Source: Myxococcales bacterium
GTDB taxonomy: Bacteria; Myxococcota_A; Bradymonadia; UBA7976; UBA1532
Length of the DNA stretch: 64,000 nt
Direction of reading: 5' to 3'
Assembly (NCBI GenBank): GCA_020633435.1
Contig: JACKDP010000008.1
Location: forward strand, 248,001-312,000
Shown: piece by piece, positions 55,365-64,000 of the stretch
Layout: each line of letters starts with the position of its first letter
Position numbering within the stretch: position 1 is the first letter of the stretch
Made by a program: the position numbers and the translations under genes
Notes under the pieces: generated by a model
Told to the model about the DNA's origin: nothing
Database searches by the model: none
What the model saw: only the letters and a program-made list of their open reading frames with translations

Positions 55365-57548
55365 ATGTGGAGCGGATGGCTGGTGCTGCTGGGCCTGGCG
55401 GCGCCCATGGGGCGAGTGGACGGCGTGGTCACCGAGCGGGGCACCCGCCGCCCCGTCGCGGGCCTCGTCCTGCGGCTCGCCGATGAAGAGACGGCCACGG
55501 ACGAGGCCGGCCACTTCCAGTTCGAGGCCGTGCCCCCGGGCGTCGCTCGCCTCGTGGTGGATGACCCCGACTACACCGTCCCGGCGGTCGAGCTGCGCGT
55601 CCTGCCGGGGGCGACCACGGCCGTGGAGCTGCGCGTCGAGCGCACCAGCCTGGCCGGTACCGGCGTGCGCGTCGTCGGCCGGCGCGCCCGCGTCGAGGTC
55701 GTCGAGCGCCACCTGGACGCCGACACCATCCGCACCCAGCCCGGCACCGGCGGCGACCCCCTGAAGGTCGTCCAGAGCATGCCCGGCGCCGCCCGGGTGG
55801 CCTTCGACGGCGGCGACCTCATCCTGCGCGGCGGCGGCAACACCCAGGCCTTCATCGAGGGGCACCCCATCCTCTCGGCGTTCCACTTCGGCGGCTGGCG
55901 CAGCGTCATCAGCGCCAGCCTCATCGACGATCTGGCCATCGTGCCCGGCAACCAGGCCACCCGGTACGGCCGGGGCGTCGGGGGCGTGGTGGACGTGAAG
56001 CTGCGCCGGCCCGCCGAGGACGGGCTGCACGGCTACGCCGAGGCCGACTTCTTCGACGCGGGCGCCTTCGTCGAGGGGCCCCTCGGCCCTGGCAGCTTCG
56101 CCCTCGGCGCGCGCCGCAGCTACGTCGACGGCCTGCTGCCCCTCCTCGACGACGCGCCCGCCTTCACCACCGCCCCGCGCTACTACGACGCCGAGGGCCT
56201 GTACGACGTGCGCCTGGGCGCCCACCGGCTGCGCCTCTTCTCGGTGTTCTCCAGCGACGCCATCGCGCAAGTGCTGGAAGAGCCTGATGAAAACGACGCC
56301 TCCCTCCGCGACGGCTACGCCATCGAGACGTACTTCGTCTCGACGCAGATCGCCTGGGACGCCGCCTTCAGCGACGCCGTGCGCCACCACCTGTCGCTGG
56401 CCGTCCTCGACGCGCGCGACCAGGTGGCGGTGGGCGCCGGGTTCGACCTGGACCTGGACTACCAGCTCATCACCGCCCGCGAGGAGCTGACCGTCGACGT
56501 GGTGGACGCCGACGCCTGGGGCCTGCGGCTGCGCGGCGGCCTGGATCTGGAGGTGGGCATCGGCGCCTACCGCGTCACCGCCCCCGCCATCCCCGGGGCC
56601 GGCGGCCTCGCGACCCCCCTCGGCGTCGCCAAGCCCCACTTCGCCGAGGACGACGGCGCCTACTTCGGCCACCCCGCGGCCTGGGTCGAGGCGGAGCTGC
56701 GCCTCGGCGACCTGACCCTCACCCCCGGCCTGCGCGTCGACCACGACACCCTCGTCGACGACACCGCCGTGCAGCCCCGCCTCCAGGCCCGCTACGCCCT
56801 GACCCGCGCCACCGCCCTCTCGGCCGGCGTCGGCCTCTTCGCCGAGAACGTCGACTTCGCCGCGGGCCTGCCCGACTTCGGCAACCCCGACCTGGACATG
56901 CAGCGCTCGGCCCAGGCCTCCCTCGGCGTCTCCCACCAGGTCACCGCCGCCCTGAAGGCCGACCTCACGGGCTACTACAAGCGCATCACCGGCCTCATCG
57001 TCACCGACCCGGCCGAGCAGCTCGCGAACCGCGGCGAGGGCCGCGCCTACGGCCTCGAGGTCCTGCTCAAGCACGACCGCGACGGCCACTTCCACGGCTG
57101 GCTGGCCTACACCCTCTCGCGCTCCGAGCAGCGGGTGGCCCCCGACGCGCCCTTCGCCCCGTTCGACCACGACCAGACGCACAACCTCACGCTGGTGGCC
57201 GGCTGGCGCTTCGACCACCGCTGGGAGCTGGGGGCGCGCTGGCGCTACGTCACGGGCGACCCCTACACCGCCATCGACCGGGCCACCTTCGACGCCGACG
57301 CCGACGCCTTCGTGCCCGGGGCCGGCCGCTACAACGGCGCCCGCCTGGGGGCCTTCCACCAGCTCGACCTGCGGGTGGACCGCCACTGGATCTTCGACGA
57401 CTGGCGGCTGACCACCTACCTGGAGGCGCGCAACGCCTACAACCGGGCCAACCCGGAGGGCGTCGAGTACGCCTACGACTACCGCCACCAGCAGACCGTC
57501 TCCGGCCTGCCCATCCTGCCCTCCTTCGGCCTGCGAGGTACCTTCTGA
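55365..57548 (+). CDS. TonB-dependent outer-membrane receptor
   Basis: A 727-residue outer-membrane protein. After a short signal-like N-terminus (WLVLLGLAAPMG) comes a carboxypeptidase-regulatory-like domain (about 15-95). A plug domain follows (about 100-200, DPLKVVQSMPGAARVAFDGGDLILRGG and GVGGVVDVKLRRP), then a 22-strand-type barrel to the terminal Phe (GLRGTF). A conventional TonB box is not obvious. It probably imports a siderophore, metal complex, glycan or peptide. ATG 55365 with GGAGG seven bases upstream. TGATG junction with the lipoprotein downstream, so receptor and lipoprotein are co-produced. Confidence 0.9.
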   Translation: MWSGWLVLLGLAAPMGRVDGVVTERGTRRPVAGLVLRLADEETATDEAGHFQFEAVPPGVARLVVDDPDYTVPAVELRVLPGATTAVELRVERTSLAGTGVRVVGRRARVEVVERHLDADTIRTQPGTGGDPLKVVQSMPGAARVAFDGGDLILRGGGNTQAFIEGHPILSAFHFGGWRSVISASLIDDLAIVPGNQATRYGRGVGGVVDVKLRRPAEDGLHGYAEADFFDAGAFVEGPLGPGSFALGARRSYVDGLLPLLDDAPAFTTAPRYYDAEGLYDVRLGAHRLRLFSVFSSDAIAQVLEEPDENDASLRDGYAIETYFVSTQIAWDAAFSDAVRHHLSLAVLDARDQVAVGAGFDLDLDYQLITAREELTVDVVDADAWGLRLRGGLDLEVGIGAYRVTAPAIPGAGGLATPLGVAKPHFAEDDGAYFGHPAAWVEAELRLGDLTLTPGLRVDHDTLVDDTAVQPRLQARYALTRATALSAGVGLFAENVDFAAGLPDFGNPDLDMQRSAQASLGVSHQVTAALKADLTGYYKRITGLIVTDPAEQLANRGEGRAYGLEVLLKHDRDGHFHGWLAYTLSRSEQRVAPDAPFAPFDHDQTHNLTLVAGWRFDHRWELGARWRYVTGDPYTAIDRATFDADADAFVPGAGRYNGARLGAFHQLDLRVDRHWIFDDWRLTTYLEARNAYNRANPEGVEYAYDYRHQQTVSGLPILPSFGLRGTF

Positions 57549-58309
57549 TGCGCCGTACGAGCCTGATCTTGCTGGCCTTTCTGCTCGGCTGCGCCGACGA
57601 CCTCCCGCCGCGCGCCCTGCTCGACGGCTACCGCGTCCTCGGCATCGCGGCCGAGCCACCGGAGGCCCGCGTCGACGACGCCGTCGCCGTCACCGTGGCC
57701 GACGCCCTCGCCGAGGGGGCCCGCTACGCCTGGTCGCTCTGCCTGCTCTCCTACGGCGCGGACGCCGAGTACGCCTGCGAGGACGAGCCCATCCCCCTCC
57801 CCGCCACCGGCCCGGCCCTCACGCTGGACCTGGCGGCGCTCGGCGTCCCCGACCGCCTGGACGCCCTGGCCCGGGCCCAGGGCAGCGACCTCGACGCCTG
57901 GCTCGCCGCCGGCCACCCCCTCTGGCTGGTGCTGCAGAGCGGCCCGCCCGACGCCCCGGTGCGCACGGTCAAGCGCGTCACGCTGCGGTCGGCGCCGGCC
58001 AACCACAACCCCCGGCTCGACCGCCTCGAGGTGCCGGCCGACGTCCAGGCCGACGCCACCATCGAGCTGGCCGTGACCGCCGGCGGCGAGGAGACCTACA
58101 CCGACGTGACGGGCGCCACCGCCGAGGAGGTGCTGCTCTTCACCTGGTACACCACCGGCGGCACCCTCGACCCGCACCGCACCGCCGGCCCCGATCGCCG
58201 CGTGAAGCTGCACCTGCCCGCCACCCCCGGCCCCGTGCAGGTCTTCGTGACGGTCCGCGACGGCCGCGGCGGGTTCGCGGTGGCCGAGGCCACCCTCGTC
58301 GTCCCCTGA
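57548..58309 (+). CDS. lipoprotein coupled to the TonB receptor
   Basis: A 253-residue lipoprotein, lipobox FLLGC (Cys15). The mature part begins ADDLPPRALLDGYRVLGIAAEPPEA and has two beta-rich domains, with Ig-like features in the second half (ATIELAVTAGGEETY, GPVQVFVTVRDGRGGFAVAEA). No enzyme motif. The ATG overlaps the receptor stop by one base. By analogy with receptor/lipoprotein pairs it may cap the receptor or bind its ligand on the cell surface; this is inference from gene order. Confidence 0.7.
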   Translation: MRRTSLILLAFLLGCADDLPPRALLDGYRVLGIAAEPPEARVDDAVAVTVADALAEGARYAWSLCLLSYGADAEYACEDEPIPLPATGPALTLDLAALGVPDRLDALARAQGSDLDAWLAAGHPLWLVLQSGPPDAPVRTVKRVTLRSAPANHNPRLDRLEVPADVQADATIELAVTAGGEETYTDVTGATAEEVLLFTWYTTGGTLDPHRTAGPDRRVKLHLPATPGPVQVFVTVRDGRGGFAVAEATLVVP

Positions 58310-58353
58310 GCCCCCTCTTGCTTCGCCCCCGCGGCCTGGTCGACGATCCGGGG

Positions 58354-59916
58354 ATGAAGCACGCCCTCCTGTTGCTGCTCCCGCTGGCCCTGCTGGCCTG
58401 CGACGACGCCTCCGACCCGGCCCAGGTGCCCCCCGGCCGCGACGCTGGCGAGGCCACCGCCTGCCGCCTCAACAGCGACTGCCCCCCGGGCCTGTACTGC
58501 AAGGATCGCGTCTGCGCCTTCGACTGCCGCGTCAGCCGCGACTGCGCGGACGGCGAGCTCTGCGAGAGCGGCGAGTGCGTGGCCCCGCCCTGCAGCCGGG
58601 ATGACGCCTGCAACCCGCCCGCGACGGTCTGCGAGGCGGGGCGCTGCGTGGCGGGCTGCCAGGCCGGCGGCTGCGAGGAGGGCGAGCGCTGCGGCCCGAG
58701 CACCGGGCGCTGCGGCCCGACGGACTGCCGCCAGGATGGCTGCCCGGACGGCGCGGCCTGCGATCCGCGCTCCGGCGACTGCGTGGCCCTCTGCGAGCCC
58801 GCCTGCCCCGCCGGCCAGACCTGCGAGGCGGGCGCCTGCACCGGGGCGAGCTGCGTGGTCGATGGCTGCGGGGCCGGCGAGCAGTGCGACACCCAGACGG
58901 GCCGCTGCGAGCCCGAGGGCTTCGACTGCCGGACGGCCGGCTGCCCCGAGGACCAGGACTGCAACACGGTGACCGGCCGCTGCGTGGATCGCGCCCCCGA
59001 CTGCCGCCGCGACGGCTGCGCCGGCGGCCTGGTCTGCGACGAGGGCTCGGGCGCCTGCGTCCAGCCCCCCGCCGACTGCCGCGACGATGGCTGCCCCGGC
59101 GGCCAGGTCTGCAACATGGCCACCGGCGTCTGCCAGGCCGAGGACCTGGAGCGGCCCATCGGCGCCCCGTGCGACCGGGCGTTCCAGTGCGAGAGCAAGG
59201 TCTGCGTCGGCGCGCAGCAGGGCTTCTGCACCCGGACGTGCTGCGCGGAGACGGACTGCCCCCAGGGCTTCGGCTGCATCTACCAGGGCGGCGTGAGCTT
59301 CTGCGTGCCCCCCGGCCTCGTGGCCAACAACGACTTCAGCGCCGGCTCGGGCCAGGCCTGCGGCGCCGGCTTCAACAACTGCCGCACGGGCCTCTGCCTG
59401 CAGGGGCGCTGCGCCGCGGCCTGCTGCACCGATGGCGACTGCCCGGCGGCCTGCGTGTGGATCCCCACCGCCGGCGGCGAGGTCCGGGCCATCTGCGATC
59501 TGCCCAACGTCCTCGGCGGCCCGGGCGGCAGCGGCTGCTACGGCGATCTCGACTGCGAGAACCGCGTCTGCATCTTCAACCCCAACGCCCCGCAGGGGGC
59601 CCCGCCCGGCCTCTGCGCCGGCTGGTGCTGCCGCAACGCCGACTGCGGGCCGGGCCTGGGCTGTGGCCAGGTCGAGGGGCCGGGCCAGGTCATCACGGCG
59701 TGCGTGCCCCGGGTGGCCGGCGCCGCCACCGACGGCGAGGGCTGCCTGCGCGATGAGGACTGCCAGAGCGGGCACTGCATCGAGAACGCCTGCCGCCAGC
59801 CCTGCTGCCGGGACCGCGACGCGCGCGGGGCCTGCGCCCCGGGCGAGCGCTGCCTGCCGCGGGCCAACCTGGAGGGCAGCTTCGTGCGGGTCTGCGTCCC
59901 GCCCGACGGGCCCTGA
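58354..59916 (+). CDS. Cys-rich repeat lipoprotein
   Basis: A 520-residue lipoprotein with lipobox ALLAC (Cys16). Nearly the whole mature protein is made of short disulfide modules: first six to eight units of the form CRxDGCPxGxxCDxxxGxCV (about residues 50-270). Longer modules with CC pairs follow (CTRTCCAETDCPQGFGC, CCTDGDCPAAC, CCRNADCGPGLGC). These resemble Dickkopf/EGF-like Cys knots common in secreted proteins of this lineage. No catalytic residue pattern. ATG 58354 gives a clean signal peptide, though its Shine-Dalgarno is poor; TTG 58318 is an alternative. It sits 44 bp after the receptor-linked lipoprotein. Confidence 0.72.
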   Translation: MKHALLLLLPLALLACDDASDPAQVPPGRDAGEATACRLNSDCPPGLYCKDRVCAFDCRVSRDCADGELCESGECVAPPCSRDDACNPPATVCEAGRCVAGCQAGGCEEGERCGPSTGRCGPTDCRQDGCPDGAACDPRSGDCVALCEPACPAGQTCEAGACTGASCVVDGCGAGEQCDTQTGRCEPEGFDCRTAGCPEDQDCNTVTGRCVDRAPDCRRDGCAGGLVCDEGSGACVQPPADCRDDGCPGGQVCNMATGVCQAEDLERPIGAPCDRAFQCESKVCVGAQQGFCTRTCCAETDCPQGFGCIYQGGVSFCVPPGLVANNDFSAGSGQACGAGFNNCRTGLCLQGRCAAACCTDGDCPAACVWIPTAGGEVRAICDLPNVLGGPGGSGCYGDLDCENRVCIFNPNAPQGAPPGLCAGWCCRNADCGPGLGCGQVEGPGQVITACVPRVAGAATDGEGCLRDEDCQSGHCIENACRQPCCRDRDARGACAPGERCLPRANLEGSFVRVCVPPDGP

Positions 59917-59941
59917 ACCCCTTGAATCTGCTGGGAAATCC

Positions 59942-62779
59942 TTACGGGCTGAAGCGGGCGCGGGCCACGCCGTAGGAGGCCCGCCGGCTGAAGCCCAGGT
60001 CGCCGAGGCCGAAGTCCTCGAAGTCGAAGCGGCGGTCCACGATGACGGGCACGATGGTCAGGTTCATGCCATCGGCGTCCAGGCCCAGGTCCTCGGGCAG
60101 CACCGGCAGCACCACCTGCGTCACCGGGCCCGGCGTGATGTGCGTCCAGAGCGGCACCCCGCGAAACGACGTCAGCGAGATGATGTTGGCGTCGGCCGGC
60201 TCGGTCGGCCCCTCGGCCCCCGGGTACAGCTCCCACGCGATGAGCCGCCACGGCCCCAGCATCCCGCCGTCCTCCGGGCTGGTGATGTGGGGCGTGCCCA
60301 CGAACGGCCCGATGGTCACGCCGTCGGCCATGTCGCGATCCCACTCGAAGCTGGTGGTGTAGGGCAGCCAGTCCACGGTCGGCTGGCGGGCGTTGGAGAT
60401 CCAGTAGACCCCCACGTCCGGCTCCCAGTCCGTGAAGTCGGGCATGTGCCGCACGAGGAGCTGGGGCGACGGCCCCTCGGTGGCCGTGTCGAGGGACCAG
60501 TAGCCCTCGGCCCCGAAGTCGACGATGGGCTCGGCGTCGTAGAGCGACGGCGCCCCGGGCACCCCGCCCGACGGGTTGTCCAGCGTGACCGGCACGTCCA
60601 GGTCCATGGGCTTGTCGATGACGACCGTGATGTCCTCCACATGGTCGCCCGGGCTGACGCTGATGTAGCGCTGGTAGCCCATGGCCAGGGGGATGACCTG
60701 GTCGCGCATGCCCCAGTAGGTGATGTCGCCCGAGCGGTAGTCCGCCAGGGCCTCCGACGAGATGTAGCCCGCCGTCACCACCACCGCGATCTGCCCGGGG
60801 CGACAGAAGATCTCGAAGGGCCCGTCCTCCAGCAGCACGCCGTTGGGCTCGGCCCACGGCAGGCTCGACCGGTTGAACATGGAGGTGTGGGTCGTGTCGA
60901 CGAAGGCCGCCAGCACGACGCCCGGCTCCAGGGGCTTCTCCAGCAGGTCGAGCCCGCGCACGGTGCCCGACACCCGCGACGGCGGGATGGGATCCCGCGG
61001 GGGGCCCTGGCTGATCTCGATCTCGTAGGGCGTGATGTAGACCGTCACGTTCTCGGCGGTCACCCGCTCGATGGTGAAGACCTCGTAGCCCTCCTTGCTC
61101 ACCGTCACGCTGACCGGGCTCTCCAGATCGCGGTCGCTCACGACCGTCTGGCCGTCGCCGTTGGTGAACTCGACCCAGCGCTCGCCCTCCTCCAGGCCCA
61201 GCGCCATCACGCGGGCGTCGGGCACCGGGTCGCCGGTGGCGCCGTCGTAGACCGTCACGTTCAGGGAGTGGCCCAGGGGGTCGCCCCAGACGCCGCCGAA
61301 GCGGCTGCTCGGATCGAAGTACTCGAAGGCCTCGGGCAGGAAGGCCACGTCGTCCTCGGTGCGGGCCACCAGGTTCACGACGCCCTCGCGGCCGGGGGGC
61401 GTGCGGGCGAACGCCAGCTCGGGCGAGGCCACCTCGATGAGGGCCAGCGGGGAGCCATCGAACGCCAGGCGCATGGTGGGCGAGAAGCCCCGCCCCCGCA
61501 GCTCGACGAGGGTGCCGCCCGAGCGCGAGCCGCGGCCCGGGCGCACGTCGAAGACCTCGATGGCGGGGAAAAAGCGCAGCGCATCCGGCAGGTTGGCCAT
61601 GTTGTCGCCGTCCTCCACCCGCACATCCACCACGCCGGGATCGTGCAGGGGCGAGCGGCAGTCGAGGACCTGCCCGCTGCGCCTCTCGCAGGGCACGCGC
61701 TGGCCGTCCACGAAGACGCGGGCGGCGTCGGTGAAGCCGTTGCCCCCCACCTGGAAGGGGTGGTTGCCCGTGTCGGGCAGGCGCGTCGGCACGACGCCGA
61801 GCACCGCGAACGGGCCGTCGGCCGCGGGCACGTACAGGAAGGCCTCCGTCTCCTCGGCCTCGCCGTTGGTGTTGGCCACCTGCACGTCCACGAGGCCGGG
61901 CGCCCCGGGGGGCGTGCGCACCGTGAGCCGCTGGCGGCCCAGCTCGGAGGCCAGGACCTGCGCCTCGCCCGCGCCGAAGCGCACCACGCTGTCGAGCAGC
62001 AGGCCGCCGCCGGTGATGCGCACCTCGTCGCCGCCCGCCACGGTGCCCACCCGCGGGCTCACCGCGTCGACGACGATCTCCTCGGTGTAGGTGAACGCGG
62101 CCGGCAGCCGGACATCGCCGTTCACGTTGCGGACGCGCACCTCGACGGTGCCGGCCTCGTGGGGCGGCGCGACGACGACCATGCGCTCCAGGTTGCGGAT
62201 CTCGCGGACGCGCGCCGGCACGCCGCCGAAGAGCACCTCGGTGGGATCGACGAAGCCCTGGCCGGAGATGAGCACCTCCACGCCGCCGCGCGTCGAGTCG
62301 ACCCGGGGCTCGACGCCCTCCAGGCCCACCTGGCGGAAGTAGGTGAAGCCGTCTTCGAGCGTGGCCGGCGCGATGTCGCGGCCGGGCCACAGCACCGTCA
62401 CGGGCACCGAGCCCACCTGCTCGCCCCGCGGCACCGTGCACCGCAGGTGGTTCTCGCTCTCGACCTCCAGCTCGGTGCACTCGCGATCGCCGATCTCGAC
62501 GCGCACGCCGTTGCGGAACTCGCGACCGATGACGCGCACGCGGATGCCCCCGGCCAGCTCGCCGCGGCTGGGGATGAGGGAGTTGAGGCGGGGGCCCAGG
62601 GGGTCGGCGTCCGCCTCGACGGCGGCGTCCAGGAGGGTCGGGGGGTCGAAGTCGGGCCGCAGCAGGTCGGCGTCGCCCACCTGGCGCCCGGCGTCGGCGG
62701 CGCTGCTCTCGGGGTCGCAGGCCACGAGCGCCGCGCTGGCGAAGAGGGCGAGGAGGGCGTGAAGCTGCAGGCGATTCAT
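59942..62779 (-). CDS. large lipoprotein with IPT/TIG and carboxypeptidase-regulatory-like domains
   Basis: A 945-residue lipoprotein, lipobox ALVAC (Cys21), then an Asp-rich linker. At least five IPT/TIG-type Ig domains follow (about 70-480), seen as PRLNSLIPSRGELAGGIRVRV, GVEPRVDSTRGGVEVLISG, VDAVSPRVGTVAGGDEVRI and VFDVRPGRGSRSGGTLVEL. A carboxypeptidase-regulatory-like module comes next (about 515-590, LNVTVYDGATGDPVPDARVMA), then a longer unassigned C-terminal region with many aromatics. Probably a surface adhesin or scaffold. ATG 62779 with AGGAT upstream is preferred to one five codons earlier. Convergent with the Cys-rich lipoprotein (25 bp between stops). Confidence 0.78.
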   Translation of the reverse strand: MNRLQLHALLALFASAALVACDPESSAADAGRQVGDADLLRPDFDPPTLLDAAVEADADPLGPRLNSLIPSRGELAGGIRVRVIGREFRNGVRVEIGDRECTELEVESENHLRCTVPRGEQVGSVPVTVLWPGRDIAPATLEDGFTYFRQVGLEGVEPRVDSTRGGVEVLISGQGFVDPTEVLFGGVPARVREIRNLERMVVVAPPHEAGTVEVRVRNVNGDVRLPAAFTYTEEIVVDAVSPRVGTVAGGDEVRITGGGLLLDSVVRFGAGEAQVLASELGRQRLTVRTPPGAPGLVDVQVANTNGEAEETEAFLYVPAADGPFAVLGVVPTRLPDTGNHPFQVGGNGFTDAARVFVDGQRVPCERRSGQVLDCRSPLHDPGVVDVRVEDGDNMANLPDALRFFPAIEVFDVRPGRGSRSGGTLVELRGRGFSPTMRLAFDGSPLALIEVASPELAFARTPPGREGVVNLVARTEDDVAFLPEAFEYFDPSSRFGGVWGDPLGHSLNVTVYDGATGDPVPDARVMALGLEEGERWVEFTNGDGQTVVSDRDLESPVSVTVSKEGYEVFTIERVTAENVTVYITPYEIEISQGPPRDPIPPSRVSGTVRGLDLLEKPLEPGVVLAAFVDTTHTSMFNRSSLPWAEPNGVLLEDGPFEIFCRPGQIAVVVTAGYISSEALADYRSGDITYWGMRDQVIPLAMGYQRYISVSPGDHVEDITVVIDKPMDLDVPVTLDNPSGGVPGAPSLYDAEPIVDFGAEGYWSLDTATEGPSPQLLVRHMPDFTDWEPDVGVYWISNARQPTVDWLPYTTSFEWDRDMADGVTIGPFVGTPHITSPEDGGMLGPWRLIAWELYPGAEGPTEPADANIISLTSFRGVPLWTHITPGPVTQVVLPVLPEDLGLDADGMNLTIVPVIVDRRFDFEDFGLGDLGFSRRASYGVARARFSP

Positions 62780-62840
62780 CGAGATCCTCGTCATCAGCGT
62801 GTCGGGAGGAGCGTGCGCAAACGCACCCTCCCCCACCTCC

Positions 62841-63527
62841 CTAGCAAGACGCGCTCCACGCGGCCGCCTTGCGCACGTTGTCGGCGGCCGCCGCGCCGAG
62901 CAGCAGCCCATAGGCCCGGCGCGCCCCGCCCACGGCATACGCTGCCAGCCGCTCCCGTGTCACTGACCCCGCCCCGGCGCTCCACTCTTCGCCGAATCGG
63001 CCGTGGAAATCCAGCAGTGCCGACGGGGAACCGTCGCCGGCCGCGGCCAGCGCGGCGTCCACGACGAAGGCCGCGTCCAGCGTCTCGTCGCTGCAGATCG
63101 CCGCGTGGGCCCACCGGGCGCGGACGCCCGCGGCGAACCGCCCGTCGGCCGGCGCGAGCGGGCGGCCGGCGGCGTCGTAGCAGGCGGCGTCCCCCTGGCC
63201 ACAGCTCGGCGAGCGGGCCTTGCCGACGAAGCCGTGCACGGGGGCCGCCAGCCGGGCGGCGGCGACGCGATCGAGGGCGTCGGTGACGTCGCGATCGGCG
63301 GCGCGGTCCACGACGCGCAGGCCCGCGGGGCCGCGCACCAGGTCGATGGGCGGGCGCGGGGTGCCCAGGCCGGCCTCCACCTCGGGGCAGACGGGCAGCA
63401 CCTCGAAGGCGTCCAGGGCGGCCGCGAGGGCCAGCAGGCCGGCGACGCGGGCCGCGGGCTTGCTCCGGCCGTCGTAGCGGACGGCGTCGCCGAGCAGGCA
63501 GCGGCTCACCAGAATCCGTGCTCTCAA
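62841..63527 (-). CDS. DUF523-family protein with C-terminal extension
   Basis: A 228-residue protein. The first 150 residues match DUF523: ILVSRCLLGDAVRYDGRSK, VLPVCPEVEAGLGTPRPPI, a VDRAADRDVT stretch and GFVGKARSPSCG, with the conserved Cys residues in CLLG, CPE and SPSCG. The family's function is unclear. About 70 further residues contain LLDFHGRFGEEW and a helical AYAVGGARRAYGLLLG segment; this resembles DUF1722-type tails. TTG 63527 is chosen because the family starts right there and a G-run precedes it; ATG 63578 is the alternative and would touch the mutS2 start. Confidence 0.75.
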   Translation of the reverse strand: MRARILVSRCLLGDAVRYDGRSKPAARVAGLLALAAALDAFEVLPVCPEVEAGLGTPRPPIDLVRGPAGLRVVDRAADRDVTDALDRVAAARLAAPVHGFVGKARSPSCGQGDAACYDAAGRPLAPADGRFAAGVRARWAHAAICSDETLDAAFVVDAALAAAGDGSPSALLDFHGRFGEEWSAGAGSVTRERLAAYAVGGARRAYGLLLGAAAADNVRKAAAWSASC

Positions 63528-63576
63528 GGCACCCCCCGCTTGCACCGACCGCCTCGTCTGATCAACATGCCGCCCC

Positions 63577-64000
63577 ATGCGACCCGTCGTCCCCGAGAAG
63601 ACCCGCCGCCACCTCGAGTGGTCGCGGGTGCTGGCGCGCCTGTCCTCCCACTGCCGCGGCCCCGTGGCCGCGGACCGGGCGCTCACCCTCGACTTCGCCG
63701 CCGATCCGGCCGAGCTGGATCGGCGCCTGACCCGCCAGGACGAGGCCCGCGGGCTGGTGGACGCCCGGCGCCTGCCGCCCCTGGCCGGCGTGCCCGACAT
63801 CCTGCCGGCGGCCGCGCGGGCCAGCCGCGGCGGCGTCCTCGATCCCGAGGAGCTCACCGCCGTCGGCCACCACCTCGACACCGCGGCGCGCTGCCGGAAG
63901 TTCTTCGACGCCCTGCCGGCCGGCTGCCCGCAACTGGTCGAGATCGCTCAGGATCTCGTGCAGGCCCCCGACCTCGGCCGCGACCTGCTCGACGCCTTCG
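63577..64000 (+). CDS. mutS2: endonuclease MutS2, N-terminal part (runs off the window)
   Basis: The first 141 codons of a MutS2-type ATPase that limits recombination or rescues stalled ribosomes, depending on species. The visible N-terminus (TRRHLEWSRVLARLSSHCRG, then RRLTRQDEARGLVDARRLPPLAGV and GGVLDPEELTAVGHHLDTAARCR) is the typical MutS2 clamp/lever start: 'LE(w)xxIxxxLaxxcxsxxGxxxa ... e.a.l.....g......di'. The ATPase, KOW and Smr domains would lie beyond the window. ATG 63577 has no strong Shine-Dalgarno. Divergent from the DUF523 gene. Confidence 0.8.
   Translation, partial: MRPVVPEKTRRHLEWSRVLARLSSHCRGPVAADRALTLDFAADPAELDRRLTRQDEARGLVDARRLPPLAGVPDILPAAARASRGGVLDPEELTAVGHHLDTAARCRKFFDALPAGCPQLVEIAQDLVQAPDLGRDLLDAF

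Overview
The window is very GC-rich, almost fully coding DNA from what looks like a free-living delta-lineage bacterium (Myxococcota, Bradymonadota or a relative). That reading is an inference. It rests on many lipoproteins with Asp/Ala/Pro-rich linkers, giant secreted thrombospondin type-3 repeat proteins ending in Cys + hydrophobic stretch + Arg-cluster tags resembling MYXO-CTERM, abundant histidine kinases, a RAYT-type transposase, and 4-bp start/stop overlaps (ATGA, GTGA, TTGA) as the usual gene junction. I see no rRNA, tRNA, CRISPR, prophage or large mobile element, and no gene-free stretch longer than 300 bp.

Layout. (1) 1-10,915, all minus strand: a long run of genes from a serine-hydrolase-like lipoprotein through a multi-TM/GAF histidine kinase, rsmD, coaD, two coupled lipoproteins, a second histidine kinase with its OmpR-type regulator, a HAD phosphatase and a GNAT protein, to the start of tyrS. 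(2) 11,078-18,373: a solitary RAYT-like transposase, a lipoprotein, a cupin, a sugar-dehydrogenase-like diheme lipoprotein that appears split by a one-base frameshift, and a tail-specific protease. (3) 18,567-25,129: a DUF3616 protein coupled to RtcB; a small Cys-containing membrane protein; a module of anti-sigma-like membrane protein, sigma factor and a 49-residue lipoprotein joined by ATGA overlaps, followed by a hybrid histidine kinase. (4) 25,195-27,279: a sedolisin (S53) protease lacking the usual catalytic Asp.

(5) 27,377-46,769 is the most unusual region. Three paralogous secreted giants (1,884, 1,403 and 1,234 aa) each have a signal peptide, an alpha/alpha-toroid-like domain of about 380 residues, a long calcium-binding type-3 repeat array, and a C-terminal Cys/TM/Arg sorting tag. 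The first also carries twelve MopE-like metal-binding motifs and a Cys-rich stalk. A cytochrome P450, an S9 peptidase, a two-TM protein and a UDP-glucuronate-epimerase-like enzyme lie between copies 1 and 2.

(6) 46,897-64,000: a thioredoxin-like lipoprotein whose ribosome binding site is buried in a perfect hairpin; a minus-strand operon of thiolase, LeuA-like synthase, two tandem paralogous membrane proteins, a HAD nucleotidase and a small membrane protein; a divergent ATP-grasp-like gene; a DUF1801 protein; a TonB-dependent receptor with two lipoproteins, facing a large IPT/TIG-domain lipoprotein; a DUF523 protein; and the first part of mutS2 running off the end.

Taken together the window is dominated by envelope biology: sensing (three histidine kinases, one sigma/anti-sigma pair), surface display (giant tagged proteins, about ten lipoproteins, a TonB receptor) and periplasmic proteolysis. 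Housekeeping genes (tyrS, coaD, rsmD, rtcB, mutS2) are interspersed. Names are family-level unless the motifs are decisive.
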